This document shows positions 14,141-25,431 of a stretch of DNA of 64,000 bases, piece after piece (the stretch's first letter is position 1; each line of letters opens with the position of its first letter). The notes beneath the pieces are model-generated. The model had not been told where the DNA came from, did no database searches, and saw only the letters and a program-made list of their open reading frames with translations. A program made the translations under genes and the position numbers. The stretch lies in assembly GCA_035236585.1 (NCBI GenBank), contig CP141127.1:76489495-76553494 (forward strand), given 5' to 3'. This DNA comes from Warburgia ugandensis. Its lineage: Eukaryota; Streptophyta; Magnoliopsida; Canellales; Canellaceae.

Positions 14141-14505
14141 AAGATTTTTTAATTTTTTCTTATTTTTGCCTTTTTTTAATGAGAAAAAACTACAATATAT
14201 GATGCAAACCACATGCTAATGATAGATAACAATAGAGCATAGAATTTAAACAAACTTAAGGCTAGCAAGCAGACAATTTGATTGCCTTGAATTAGTGTGG
14301 ATGAGAAGCTTTTAATTAGCCTAATCTACTCCTCTCTTTTTGACTTATGCCACCATTTACCAGTTAGATCCTAACCAAACCAATGACTTCACACCCTCCT
14401 CAGCTAGCCATAGGTAATCTAGGTCATTGAATGTGCTAGCAAAGTTGATCGTTTGAATACCAACACAGTTAGTTAGACAAGGGCCACTAGAGTGGCAATA
14501 GGTTG
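14141..14505 (-). other. Athila-like leader, distal half
   Basis: Non-coding. It aligns with the leader of the second Athila-like element at about 35220-35525: both hold TTAGATCCTAAC, a CTCAGYTAG word and an AGAGTGG word. The alignment continues at 28001, showing that the DNA between was inserted. Confidence 0.6.
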
Positions 14506-14765
14506 TGTAACAACTTTCATTTTCATAATACAAATATTCTTTTGCATGGAATTGACAACAAAAATCTAATTGCTTTAATGGCTATAGAATGAGTATGCAA
14601 AACTCTAGAATTAGAGTTTAAGTCTCCAAAGACAATCATTTTGGAGGAATTCCCTACCAAAAACGAAGGAATGTCTACATGCTATGAATCTAGAGAATTC
14701 TAAGTAGGAAAGGATGAGGATACTTAACATATTAGAATTTAGAAGGGATGGGATAACAATGGAAG

Positions 14766-14827
14766 GTATATCTAGAGATATGATAGGATAAGTAGGAAAG
14801 GTATATCTAGAGATATGATAGGATAGA
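14766..14827. repeat. Short tandem repeat inside the LTR (AGGTATATCTAGAGATATGATAGGATA units)
   Basis: Two imperfect units of about 40 bp. The 3' LTR has a comparable pair at 25270-25336, so the duplication predates insertion. Confidence 0.75.
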
Positions 14828-14874
14828 GGAGAGTCAACTAAAATTGGCATAAGAGGGGGAGGAATGAATGCATG

Positions 14875-14875
<1 letters not shown>

Positions 14876-14972
<97 letters not shown>
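14876..14972. repeat. Compound (AC)n(GA)n microsatellite
   Basis: (AC)n at 14876-14915 runs into (GA)n at 14915-14972. The 3' LTR holds only CACA followed by (GA)n of about 33 bp at the same place, so the array grew or shrank after insertion. Confidence 0.97.
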
Positions 14973-14973
<1 letters not shown>

Positions 14974-15481
14974 CTGCACCAAGGATTAGATTGATTTTCA
15001 ATTTTGTGATTTTGATCTATCTCATTCAAATGATTTTTTTTTTATGGCATTGTTGGTCATATAATTTGATGATTTGGTATGCTAATTCACAACATGATTT
15101 AATCGCCTTATATATCTTCTATTTTCAATCCGATGACATATATATCTTAATTATTAATCTCTCAAATATTGCATACGTCACTGCCCTTAGTATAAATAGT
15201 ATGTGTACTTGGTTGATTTTTGCCTAATATTTTGCTTATTTTATTTTGGGTTTCACCTGGACGTCATTCATTAACCTCATGTTCGAAGGCAGCACAACCC
15301 TCATCGTGTTATAATTAGGATCTCAACATTAATCTTAGGATTTAAATATGCAATTTATTCGTGTTTTGATCCAAGTGCATACTATCAAACTCAATGATAT
15401 GTTTTAATATAAATCACGATTGTGCATGACATATAGCATTTCGTGATTATTTGCAAGTTAAGACCATGGACATGCATCTTT

Positions 15482-15482
<1 letters not shown>

Positions 15483-15531
<49 letters not shown>
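15483..15531. repeat. (AAT)n microsatellite
   Basis: About 16 AAT units in the part of the 5' LTR that is missing from the 3' LTR. Confidence 0.97.
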
Positions 15532-15533
<2 letters not shown>

Positions 15534-16971
15534 CCATCCATAGCTCATTCTTTGGATGGTACACCTACATAACATTTCCTACTCTAATAGAGCATTCAAA
15601 ATTTCCTCACAAATTAGAGTTATATGAACACAAATATTGGATAGGAGATTAAGTTACGTTAGAAGTCTCTTCCAATATAAATAATGCATGTAACAACCAT
15701 ATTGCACTCATAACCTATGTATGTGTTGGACCTTTGTTTTAAAGACTTTACACATGTCACCATTTATTATTCCAACACAAAGTGTACATTCAATATAGGG
15801 CACACCATTTAGATCATGCATCTATGGTTCAGATGATGAACACAAGTGCAACGCCATTATACATGCCATACACATCCATCCACTTTGATCTATTGATGAG
15901 ACTCTCATGCGCATACTACCGTAGTTGATCATAATTAATTGTTAATGGATTTTTAGTCTTATTACATAATCATTGACTACCATATGATCAAGTGCACCTC
16001 CTTACCCTTAATTTCATTGCATGTGTATGAGTCACTCACACCCTTGAAGTCAAGTGCATGCAAGCATCATTACATATATAGATATATATATGCATCATAT
16101 CATGCACACCATGCTTTCCTAACTAAACACTTTTGTGACATCACGTTAAATTTCTTGGAGGGGTGCATGAGCATTTCATTTATTTTTAGACAACATAATG
16201 TGCACTTATAACCAATGCCATTGAATGAACTCACATGCACAAGTATTTCCTTGATCCAAATCACGTGCAACTTTGAATTTGTGATTTGGACCCATGCATG
16301 CAAGTTTAGTTTGACCAAACCATGTGTACACTATTTCTTACTTGATTAGAACATTACACTCATGTTAAAACTCACCTTAGTTTAATTGTAATCCTTAAAT
16401 ACTTGTAATCTTGCATTTGCATGTCATTGATTTCCTACCATGAATCTAAGTGCATGCTTGATTTTATTCCTTAGTAATCTCACATTATTGATTTATGATT
16501 GATAAAATTCAAAATCAATGGACACTTTCCATATTGTGATCTAAGCTTCTATAAACTATTGATTTTTTTTTTATATATATAAGTATCATAGACCACTTGA
16601 ATCTATGTCTTGATCATTGCACATAAGTACTTTATAATCTGTTGATCTCTATGTAGACGTATGAGTACACCATCATTAAACTAATTTAAAACAATAAAAG
16701 TTTGATCTAAAATACAATCACTATGGATCCTTATTTTTCAACCATGCACAAGAGCTCATGCTTGTTTGGATGTGATCATATCACTCATCTATAATGAGTC
16801 CATATGCATTATATCGAATTATTTGATAATGCTAATCTTGTTCACCTTATAGATGTAGTTGGATTGTACTATTGACTTTATTTTGATGTATGTAGATTAA
16901 TGCTTGGCTGCATGTTAAATCTCATTGTTGATGGTATTGGAAAAAAAAAGACCAAGTTATAGATGCTTTTA

Positions 16972-16995
16972 AATATATATATATATATATATATA
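16972..16995. repeat. (AT)n microsatellite
   Basis: Twelve AT units in the 5' LTR; a shorter run lies at 26950-26966 in the 3' LTR. Confidence 0.95.
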
Positions 16996-18079
16996 GATAG
17001 AGAAAGTTATGTTGGGTGAATACTAGAATTGAATATGAGATTAGAAATATGATGAGACTCCTTAGAGCCATGTGTGAGAGCTAATAGATGAGACCCCAGT
17101 AGTTTGTTATGCTAAGAGTGGAGTTGGCCACTAACACTTTGAAAAGAAAATTGATACCCGCCTGAGGTAAAGGCTTTAGTGCATTTGGAAGGGTCATGGG
17201 ACCTTCCATTCAGTGTGATCTATTCTCTCCCATGAGGACTAGTGTAGATTGTGTGGTATCCATGATCGAACATAGGCATGAGACATTGGTTCTCTCTACA
17301 TGCACAGCAGACAAGATTTGATATGGACATATATGTATATGTTGGTCAACCTTGAGGGATTTAGACCATTTGCCTTTATGGGCTTAGTAGGACACTATTG
17401 TTTGTTAGTTTAATACCATGTGATATGTTCGAGTTATTGGGTATAATTTCTAATGTTATATAATTTTGGATTGAGATTGGTAATACTTTATGTGATTCAT
17501 CATGGATTTTGAGATTTAAGGGTTATCGAGTTTTTGATACCAATCGTGTTTAATCGATAGCATTTTATTATCTTTATGCATCCATATGTTTTCCTATATG
17601 TTTTATCTAGCTTAGAATTTCCCACTAAGTGGTCGTACTCACTCCCACCAACAATTTCAGTTCAATCTTCAGAGCAAGACTAAAGAATTGAGGAAATACA
17701 ACAACTTTAGAGCAGACAAGTGAAAGTATGATAGTAAAATTAGTTACTTATTTCTTTTAGAATAAAAACATTGAACATCTAGAACAATGATGTAATGGGA
17801 CAATTAACTTTGCTATGAATGTGAGGATTGATTTAATTTAAGTTATAGTTTCATTTAAGATTGTTTGGACAGTGACCAATGGGTCCTAGTAGTGCTTATT
17901 CTTATAAAATTATTTTGACTATATGTGGAGTTTTAATGAGACACCCAAGCTTGGAAGGATAGTTTTGAAAACTACTATATATGATAGTTTAAAAATGTTT
18001 AAATTTATTTTTCTCAAAATCCTGATCATTCCAAATGAACTTTATAAAAATTATTTCAGAAAAACCCGGGTCATCATAG

Positions 18080-18093
18080 TTGGTATCAGAGCA
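18080..18093 (+). promoter_or_regulatory. Primer binding site, tRNA-iMet type
   Basis: TTGGTATCAGAGCA lies 3 bases after the CA end of the 5' LTR. This word is complementary to the 3' end of plant initiator methionine tRNA and is the usual start of minus-strand synthesis in chromoviruses and many copia elements. Confidence 0.93.
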
Positions 18094-18210
18094 CAGTTTG
18101 TGCTGTTCATAGCTAAAACAACTTGGAAACTATAATAGTTAACAGTGAGAAAACAAGTCCTAGGTATACTAAAAAAAAAAACTCATTAGATTTTGTTATT
18201 AAAAATCCAC

Positions 18211-19170
18211 ATGGCACCAAAGAGATGTAGATACGCTAATGTGGTTGAGATCTCCTCATCTAAAGCTCCAAAAAATACCGAGGTCTAGAAAGATGTTGTA
18301 GAAGATGTGATAGACCTTCTCTTACAATGGATGAAACAACGATTGTAGACTTCTGGACAGGGATGTGAGCCGAAGGTGGACGTTGGAGGAGGAATAGGGA
18401 TAAGGGAAGATACTTTGTTAGACTGCATAAAAAAGATTGCTCCCAAATTTTTAGGTGAGCAAGGACTAGCAATTGCAGAAACCTAGCTTTACGAGGTGGA
18501 AAATATATTTAAGGCAATGAATGTGCCAGAAGATATACAAGTAGCAGTTGCTACTTTCGTGCTGACAAGAGAGGCATTACATTGATAGCCTACTACTAAG
18601 AGAACCCACTTTAGTGAGGTGAAAAATATTCAGTGGGATGATTTTAAACTCATATTCACTGACAAGTACTTTCCTCCACATGTACAAGAGCAAAAAGAGC
18701 AAGAGTGTCTTAGCTTGGTGCAAGGTTCCATGATAGTAGAAAAATATGAGATGAAGTTCATCAAGTTGAGATGATTTGCCCTTGAAGTGTGTCCCACTGA
18801 ACTAAGAGGTCCTCAAAAGTTTGTCAAGGGACTCAACTTTCACTTGAAGAATAAGATTTTGATTGTTCAACCCTCCTCATTTTCCATGGCCGTGGAACTG
18901 GCTTCCATTATAGAAAAAGAATATAGACAATCAACCAAAGATAGTGAAAGGACTAATGGATATAAACCAATTTGGAAGGGAAGGAGACCTACTGCACCAT
19001 CCAAATTTAAGGGGCCAGATGGACCACCAAGGACTAACTTTAGGAAGAAAGAAGGTGATTGCACACAGTGCCCTACTTGCCACAAATTCCATCAAGGGAG
19101 ACATTGCTATGTTGAGCAACGTTGATGTTGCTTATGTGGAGACTAGGGACATTTCACTTGAGACTACTTA
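18211..19170 (+). pseudogene. Tekay-like gag
   Basis: Begins MAPKRC at 18211, about 120 bases after the primer site. The retrotransposon-gag domain is visible (around 18420-18860): DCIKKIAPKFLGEQG, YEVENIFKAMNVPE, WDDFKLIFTDKYFPP and KYEMKFIKL, then ELRGPQKFVKGL. A basic, Pro/Lys-rich linker (18960-19060) leads to CPTCHKFHQGRHCY, a zinc-knuckle-like ending. Stops interrupt it, including TAG at 18286 and after IAET near 18485, a TGA-TAG pair near 18582 and a TGA near 18773. Several sit where Trp (CTGG context) or Arg (CGA) is expected. It would encode the capsid precursor; this copy cannot. Confidence 0.88.
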
Positions 19171-19269
19171 AAGAAGAAGCACGATCATCCCCGCCAAGGA
19201 CCAGCACCATGGAGCTAAGGCAGCGTGTTTGCATTAACCACAGAGCAAGCTCGTGTCTCCAATGCCATG

Positions 19270-19602
19270 ATAGAAGGTACTCTTTTGATTTTTGATAGAC
19301 TTGCTCGTGTATTGATTGATCTAGGCTCCGCACATTCATTTACATCACATAGCTTTGCATCATGTATGAATTATACCACATAAAGATTGGGTTTCTGTTT
19401 AGAAGTTAGCACTTCAGATGGGGAACCTGTCATGGCATGTGAATTCCTACAAGATGTGCCTATTTATATGGCTAATCATGAACTTAGCAGTGACCTAATC
19501 TTTTTGAGAATGATGAATTTTGATGTGATATTGGGTAAACTCTTTGAAGCCCAAGAAGGGAAACTCTTACCTTTTAGGGCAGGTCAGACTCGTCAGGAAT
19601 GA
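19270..19602 (+). pseudogene. Tekay-like aspartic protease
   Basis: The active-site region reads ARVLIDLGSAHSFTS: the catalytic Asp is present, but the usual D-(T/S)-G has become D-L-G. After a stop, a frame from 19387 gives LEVSTSDGEPVMACEF, then the second retropepsin signature FDVILGKLFEAQ. The domain order after gag fits a gypsy-type polyprotein. The D-L-G change and the stop make it inactive. Confidence 0.82.
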
Positions 19603-19679
19603 GTATTATTTTAGCAGTGCAAGCTACACGACTAATCACCAAAGGGTGTCAGGAATATTTAGCCAGTGTTGTGGCTCAG

Positions 19680-20580
19680 GAAGAATTAAAGCCAAAGATT
19701 GATGAGATTAACGTAGTTCAAGAATTCCAAGATGTATTTCCAGAGGAATTGCTTGGGTTACTTCGAAAATGAGAAATGGACTTTATGATCGAGCTATTGC
19801 CAGGGATAGCTCCCATCTTAAAGGCACCTTGCCGCATTGCTTTAGCAGAGTTGAAGGAGTTAAAGGTATAACTTCAGGAGTTGATGGATCAGGGGTTTAT
19901 TCCCCCATGTGTTTCACCTTGGGGAGCCCCTATGCTATTTGTCAAGAAAAAGGATAGATCTATGAGGCTGTGTATTGATTATTGGTTGTTGAATGGGGTC
20001 ACTATCAAGAATAAGTACCCATTACCACACATTGATGATCTTTTTGACCAACTACAATCTACAAGGGTATTCTCAAAGATTGACTTGAGATTGAGATACC
20101 ATTAGTTATGGATACGAGATGAAGATATCCCAAAGACAGAGTTTAGAACTCGATATGGCCATTATGAGTTCCTAATGATGCCATTTGGACTGACAAATGC
20201 ACCTGTTGCCTTTATGGATTTAATAAACAGAATGTTCAAGGAGTATCTAGACAAATTTTTAATTGTATTCATTGATGATAATTTAGTATACTCTAATAGT
20301 CATGAAGAACATCAGGAACACTTGCTAATTGTGTTACACACTCTGTAGACTCACCAGTTATACATGAAATTCTCTAAGTGTGAGTTTTGGCTTGACCGAG
20401 TCCATTTCCTTGGTCATGTTATTTCTTCGGATGGAATTTTTGTTGTTCCCAAAGATTGAGTCAATCACCAACTGGGAAAGGCCTAAGAAAGTGATAGAGA
20501 TTCACGATTTTCTCAGATTGGTTGGGTATTGTTGGAGATTTATAGAAGGTTTTTCTCGCATCATGCAACCTATGACTTAG
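19680..20580 (+). pseudogene. Tekay-like reverse transcriptase
   Basis: Recognisable RT blocks in order: a PG-x-APILKAPCRIA-like segment near 19800, a [21 protein letters not shown] block (19890-19950), [40 protein letters not shown] near 20140, MPFGLTNAP and FIDDNLVYS (the YxDD box as F-I-D-D, near 20272). Connection sequence HFLGHV and PKKVIEIHDFLRLVGYCWRF follow. Stops occur after the [10 protein letters not shown] block, before THQLYMKF and at 20578, with frame changes. The catalytic Asp pair is still present, but the frame is broken. Confidence 0.9.
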
Positions 20581-21110
20581 TTGATCGGGAAAGAAAAGAA
20601 GTTTGAGTGGACAAAGGAATGTGAATGGAGTTTTCAAGAATTGAAGAGGCGGCTTACTATAGAATCTATTATTACATTACCAGTGGGTAGTGGAGGATTT
20701 GTAGTTTATAGCGATGCCTCAGGCAAGGGACTTGGGTGCGTATTAATGCAACACGAAAAGGTGATTGCTTATGCCTCTATACAGTTAAAGACTCATGAGG
20801 TAAATTATGCCACCCATGATTTAGAGTTGGCTGTTGTGGTTTTTTCTTTGAAGATCTAGGATATTATTTATATGGTGAAAATTTGAAGTCTTTACAAATC
20901 ATAAAAGTCTTAAGTACATATTTTCTCAAAGTGACCTAAGCATGAGACAAAGGTGGTGGATGGAGTATTTGAAGGACTATGATTTCACCATCCAGTATCA
21001 CTTTGGTAAGGCTAACGTTATTGCAGATGCTATAAGTAGAAAGATGAAGGGAATGATAACAAATGTGTCTGTAAGATCAGCCTTTACAGACTGAATTCTA
21101 CTAGCTTAGA
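20581..21110 (+). pseudogene. Tekay-like RNase H
   Basis: Open from 20581 to 20859: [20 protein letters not shown], then [17 protein letters not shown] (first catalytic Asp), [23 protein letters not shown] (with the Glu) and FSLKI, ended by a TAG where Trp is usual. It continues in another frame through the HYLYGE-like and KYIFSQ blocks to [26 protein letters not shown] and ADAISRKM near 21040, which contains the final Asp. Confidence 0.88.
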
Positions 21111-21199
21111 AAGAGTGTGGGGAGATCCAAAGCATGAGTAACAAGGCTAGATTCTTGGTGGGTATTGATGGAGGAGTGAGCTTTCAAGATAGACTTGTG

Positions 21200-22062
21200 G
21201 TGCTAACAATAGCAAGGCTAAGACAAGAATTATTACAAGAGGCACATAATTTGAAGTTTACCATTTACCTTGGGGGCACAAAAATGTATTAAGATTTGAA
21301 GAGAAATTTTTGGTGGCAGGGCATGAAAGGAGACATTGGTGAGTGTGTGGTGAGATATCTAACTTGTCATAGGGTGAAGATAGAGCATCAGAGATTGGCA
21401 GGATTATTATAGACATTAGAACTCCCAGAATGGAAGTGGGATAGTGTTATTATAAACTTTGTATTGGGATTACCCTGAACCTCTAGTGGGCACGACATGA
21501 TTTGGGTAATAGTAGATGAACTTACTAAATTCACACACTTTCTTCCCATTCGACAGAGACAATCACTAGAGAGTTTGGAAAAGTTATATATTAAGGAGAT
21601 TGTAAGTTTACACGGAGTGCCTTTGACCATCATATCTAACAGGGATAGCAGATTCACATCACAATTTTGGCAGAGTGTACAGGAAGGACTTGGTACCTCG
21701 CAAAGATTTAGTATAGCTTTTCACCCATAGACTAATGGACAATCTGAGCGAACTATTCAAATGCTTGAAGATATGCTCAAGGCTTGTACATTAGAGTGGA
21801 AAGGTAAGTGGGATGAACATCTTCCCTTGATAGAGTTTGCATATAATAACAGTTACCACTCTAGCATTGGCATGGAACCATACGAGGCATTATATGGTAG
21901 ACCTTGTCGAACACCAACTTGTTGGAGTGATATTGGTGAACGACAATTTGTGAAGTCAGAATTAATTGAGCAATGTGTATAGAAGGTACAAATTATCTAA
22001 AAGTGATTATTGGCTTCCCATAGTAGGCAAAAGAGCTACGCATATAGGAGGTGCAGAGATCT
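21200..22062 (+). pseudogene. Tekay-like integrase (5' part)
   Basis: The N-terminal finger is degraded: EAHNLKF-x-HLGG-like sequence near 21240 supplies one His region, and the Cys side reads RYLTCHRVK, where the first of the usual CLTC pair appears replaced by Tyr. The core is clear. [15 protein letters not shown] (first Asp), [12 protein letters not shown] (second Asp) and TNGQSERTIQMLEDMLKAC (Glu) give D-D-E. FAYNNSYHSSIGMEPYEALYGRPCRTP follows. Stops lie near 21412, 21478, 21729 and 21981. The reading ends in SRQKSYAYRRCRDL, where the solo LTR at 22063 interrupts it. Confidence 0.92.
22058..22062. repeat. Target site duplication GATCT (left)
   Basis: Matches 24536-24540 on the other side of the solo LTR. 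Confidence 0.92.
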
Positions 22063-22090
22063 TGTAACACCCCAGGTTTTTATAACATTT

Positions 22091-22118
22091 TATAATAATA
22101 ATAATAATAATAATAATA
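22091..22118. repeat. (AAT)n microsatellite
   Basis: About nine AAT units near the 3' end of the solo LTR. Confidence 0.95.
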
Positions 22119-23479
22119 TTAGTCGAGATCCCAAAATCAAAAGATTCTATTAATTATTTCATTAGAACATTTATTGAAAAACCTCCGGGTGTTATCTCCT
22201 TTTTCCAAAAACATCACGACCATGATTAAAAGATAAATATAAGTATGAAAAAATAAATTTAAGACAATACCCATATCAAATCCAACGTCAAAATCAATGG
22301 TGCCTTTATTTTCAAAACAATAAATATCCAAAAACATAGTGCTATGGCCTAAGGTTTATCCATCATAATAATCCACCATACTTAAGGACAAGTTCATAAT
22401 ATATATATGTTATAATCAAATCCACCTAATGAAGGTTGTACGTCCATAAAATAGGTTCAAATAGTAATCCATCTAACTAATCATGTCGTGCTATCTATTA
22501 GTAAAATCAAGTGGTCCTCGTGACTATCACTGTCCTTCCATGGCCTTGCCCTTCCTGCTGTCACACTCAGTATCTGAGGCATTGCAAAACAAAGCAATGC
22601 CTTAGCAAGCTATTTCTTGTGTAGGTACATAGACATTTAATGTAATAATAAGGGAAAACAAAATCGAATAACAATGTGTATATAATGTGTAGATCAATTA
22701 TCCATGAAAATATAAATATCATAAGTAATTCTAATATAGCCTTGAAACATCATATGCTATAAAACATGCGTCTCATGGATATAAAATATGATAATATTGT
22801 AGCCAAAACAAATGACAATCAATCACAATCAACTATGAATGCTATGATAATGCAAAGTTTTAGAAATCAAAACATAACCTCAATGAGAGATAACCCAAAT
22901 CAAGCTTGTAATCCTCTTAACATGCATGCTCTGATGTACCTGTCAGTATCACGGTACAATTTTATGTTATTTATTTCATCTCAATTGAATCTATGGCGAT
23001 CCAATCATTGGATCACCCTCTAAGATCTCTATTTATGATTTGATCATTAATCCTAATGTTACTTGTTATTAATCAGTCCTACCTCATGTTCATAGTTTCA
23101 TTTTTGTTTGCATCTCCAGTTTACACCTTGATCTGAAGGTTAAATCATCCTTAGATAAACAATTTTCCCATATCTAGGTTAGATCAATTACTAGAGTAAT
23201 TACATCTAATATGATCCTTAGGATCCTCAGTTAGTACTATATATTATCTAGTTGTTCAAGTCCTAGGGTTTGATCACCCTTTGATCGGCTAGATCTAAAT
23301 GATTTGGTACTATTTTATGAATTTGACCTAACTAGACATGATTAGATCAAGATTATAATGCTAAAATGATGTTCGCATCATCAAGATGGTTCCAACGGAC
23401 CTTTCAGATCGAAGATTGGGCTTTTGTAGCCTTTAGAATCTCAAAAAAACCATTCCAAACAAAAAATCAAATAAAAAAA

Positions 23480-23625
23480 CTAATTTTACACCGATTTGCA
23501 CCGGCAAAAAGGGGTTTACATTGGTTTACCCCAGCATAAATAGATTTTACATAGTTTTGCACTAGTGGAGGGAGTTTACACCAGTTTAAACCAGCGTAAA
23601 CCGACTTTACACCAACGTTACAGGC
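23480..23625. repeat. Degenerate minisatellite, about five units of 30 bp, in the solo LTR
   Basis: Each unit starts TTTACA(C/T) and contains GTTTRMACCAGCRTAAA-like words. Because the period is close to 30, the minus strand reads as repeated YAGLNWCK / YAGVNQCK peptides. This explains the open frame and is not evidence of a protein. Confidence 0.75.
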
Positions 23626-24204
23626 GTCCCCGTAGCGCATTGACGCCAGAATGCTCCGCGGGTTCTGGCCATTTAGGATAGCAAGTGTGACCGCTCTCGT
23701 GGATGCGTGCACTGCGAGTGTGTGACTAGGCTCCCGCATGTGCCATTCAACCTAGTGCATCCTGGTAGGTGTCTTGGCTACACCATCCATCAGGAAGGAT
23801 GAACCCGAGCCATCCACCTTCTTTTGGCTTGATCGAAGCCCTAAATGCTTCTATTTTTTTTATCTTTTTTTGCCGTTCCTAGGGTTTTTTGGTCCAAAGA
23901 TTACAATGAATGCCTCAGATCTACCATCTGAGGTGTCCTTAATGTGGGTTTAAGCATGATCCACTATTTTGACTTCTTAGGCCATCCAACGGCCGTTTAG
24001 TCCAGATTTAGCCTGGATTTGTGAGGGAAAAGTTGGAAAACAAGAAAAGAGAAGGATAGAGGGTTTAGCCTACTTGATTAGACCTTAGAGAGTGGAGATT
24101 GAGGTACTCACATGCACACAAAGTTTGGTCCAAGCTTGGAGGAGAATGGAGGGGAGATGGCACGATTCCAGGGTTGTTCTGCGTAGGGAATGAAGAGAAA
24201 GTTG

Positions 24205-24214
24205 GCTTTTATAG
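24205..24214 (-). promoter_or_regulatory. TATA box of the solo LTR
   Basis: CTATAAAAGCC on the minus strand, about 325 bases from the TGTAATAACC start, as expected for the end of U3. Confidence 0.6.
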
Positions 24215-24535
24215 GTTTAGATCCAATCTCCTCACAAGGAAAGGCAGACCACCACCTTCCTCCATTAGAGCTGAATGGGAATGGAAAGGGGTGCCGTTAT
24301 CAAAATGACCCCCTCTAATTCACATTCTTGACAATTTACCAATTTACCCTTGAACTTAAAATGGTCATATTTCTCTCATCCAAACTCCATTTTTTATGTT
24401 CTTTATATCGTTCAATTCCTATCGATGTGTACTTTCTAAATTTAGTGGTTTCAAAACCAAATTCTATGCATACATTTTTAAATTAATTTATATTATTTTA
24501 TTACTAATTTAGGGTTAAAAGTTGAGGTTATTACA

Positions 24536-24540
24536 GATCT
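24536..24540. repeat. Target site duplication GATCT (right)
   Basis: Matches 22058-22062. Confidence 0.92.
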
Positions 24541-24980
24541 AGAGTTTATAGTTGGAGATCACGTCTTTTTAAAGGTCTTACCAACTAAGGGGGTGATGAG
24601 GTTTGGAATCAAAGGCAAATTGAGTCTAAGATTTGTGGGACTATTTGAGATTCTGAAAAGAATTGGACAAATTGCATATTGGTTAGCACTTCCACTACAG
24701 TTGTCAGAGGTACATAATGTATTCCATGTGTCAATGCTCAAGAAATATGCTCCCAATCCTACCCATGTATTGGAGCAAGTACCAAGTAAACTGCAACCTG
24801 ATCTGGCCTTTGTGACAGAGCCTATGCAGATCCTAGACTGGAAGGAGAAGACTTTGAGAAATAAGACTATCCCATTAGTTAAAGTCTTGTGGCAGAACCA
24901 TACGATTGAAGAAGCTACCTAAGAGGTAGAAAGTGACATGAGACAGAGGTTTCCAGAGTTGTTCACTGTACTACCTTGAA
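24541..24980 (+). pseudogene. Tekay-like integrase C-terminus
   Basis: Continues directly from the part ending at 22062. FIVGDHVFLKVLPTKGVMRF is the GPY/F-type module of gypsy integrase (LSLRFVGLFEIL follows), then VHNVFHVSMLKKYAPNPTHVL. The tail with LDWKEKTLRNKTIPLVKVLW has the position and pattern of a chromodomain-like module, ended by a TAA where Trp is usual. A second stop at about 24980 is followed by the LTR-proximal region. Confidence 0.88.
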
Positions 24981-25006
24981 ATTTTGAGGACAAAATTTTT
25001 ATAAGT

Positions 25007-25015
25007 AGGGAAGAA
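25007..25015 (+). promoter_or_regulatory. Polypurine tract of the Tekay-like element
   Basis: AGGGAAGAA ends exactly at the TGTAAC start of the 3' LTR. It follows GAGGACAAAATTTTTATAAG, the usual ending of chromovirus internal regions. Confidence 0.85.
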
Positions 25016-25392
25016 TGTAACAACTTTCATTTTCTTAATATAAATATTCTTTTGCATGGAATTGACAACAAAAATTTAATTGCTCTTATGGTTATAGAAT
25101 GAGTATACAAAACTCTAAAACTAAAGTTCAAGTCTCCAAAGACAATGTTTATGGAGAAATTCCTACCCAAAACCAAGAATGTCTAGATGTGATGAATCTG
25201 GAGAATTCTAGGTAAGAAAGGATGGGAATACATAATAGATTAGAATCTAGAAGGGATGAGATAAGAAGGAAAGGTATATCTAAAGAAATGATAGGATAGG
25301 ATAAGAAGGAAAGGTATATCTAGAGATATCATAGGATAGAGGAGAGTCAACTAAAATTGGCTTAAGAGGGGGAGGAATGAATGCATGAAACA

Positions 25393-25431
<39 letters not shown>

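Larger units (their letters stand above)
14506..18076 (+). repeat. 5' LTR of the Tekay-like element
   Basis: Starts TGTAACAACTTTC and ends AACCCGGGTCATCA, just before the primer site. It is alignable with 25016-27995 throughout. Compared with the 3' LTR it has extra DNA at about 15255-15763 and an AC/GA compound microsatellite. It lacks about 80 bp present in the 3' LTR near 25441-25520. Confidence 0.92.
22063..24535 (-). mobile_element. Solo LTR, 2473 bp, nested in the Tekay-like integrase
   Basis: Termini TGTAACACCCC...GGTTATTACA on the plus strand; perfect 5-bp duplication GATCT on both sides. On the minus strand it reads TGTAATAACCTC...CCTGGGGTGTTACA and carries CTATAAAAG (24206-24214), a GC-rich block and a GGCATTGC...CTCAGATACTGA block similar to 2920-2975. 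This fixes its orientation and places it near the LTRs ending at 3369 and at 43327. It has no coding region; the frame open at 23739-23467 is a minisatellite. It is the product of LTR-LTR recombination of an element that inserted after the Tekay-like one. Confidence 0.93.

Noticed and set aside
15443..15652. Poly-asparagine frame
   Set aside because: Generated by the (AAT)n array in the 5' LTR.
18080..18093. tRNA-like match
   Set aside because: Only the short primer-site complement of initiator tRNA; no cloverleaf around it.
23467..23739. Minus frame with Cys/Lys repeats resembling a small secreted repeat protein
   Set aside because: It is the 30-bp minisatellite of a solo LTR.
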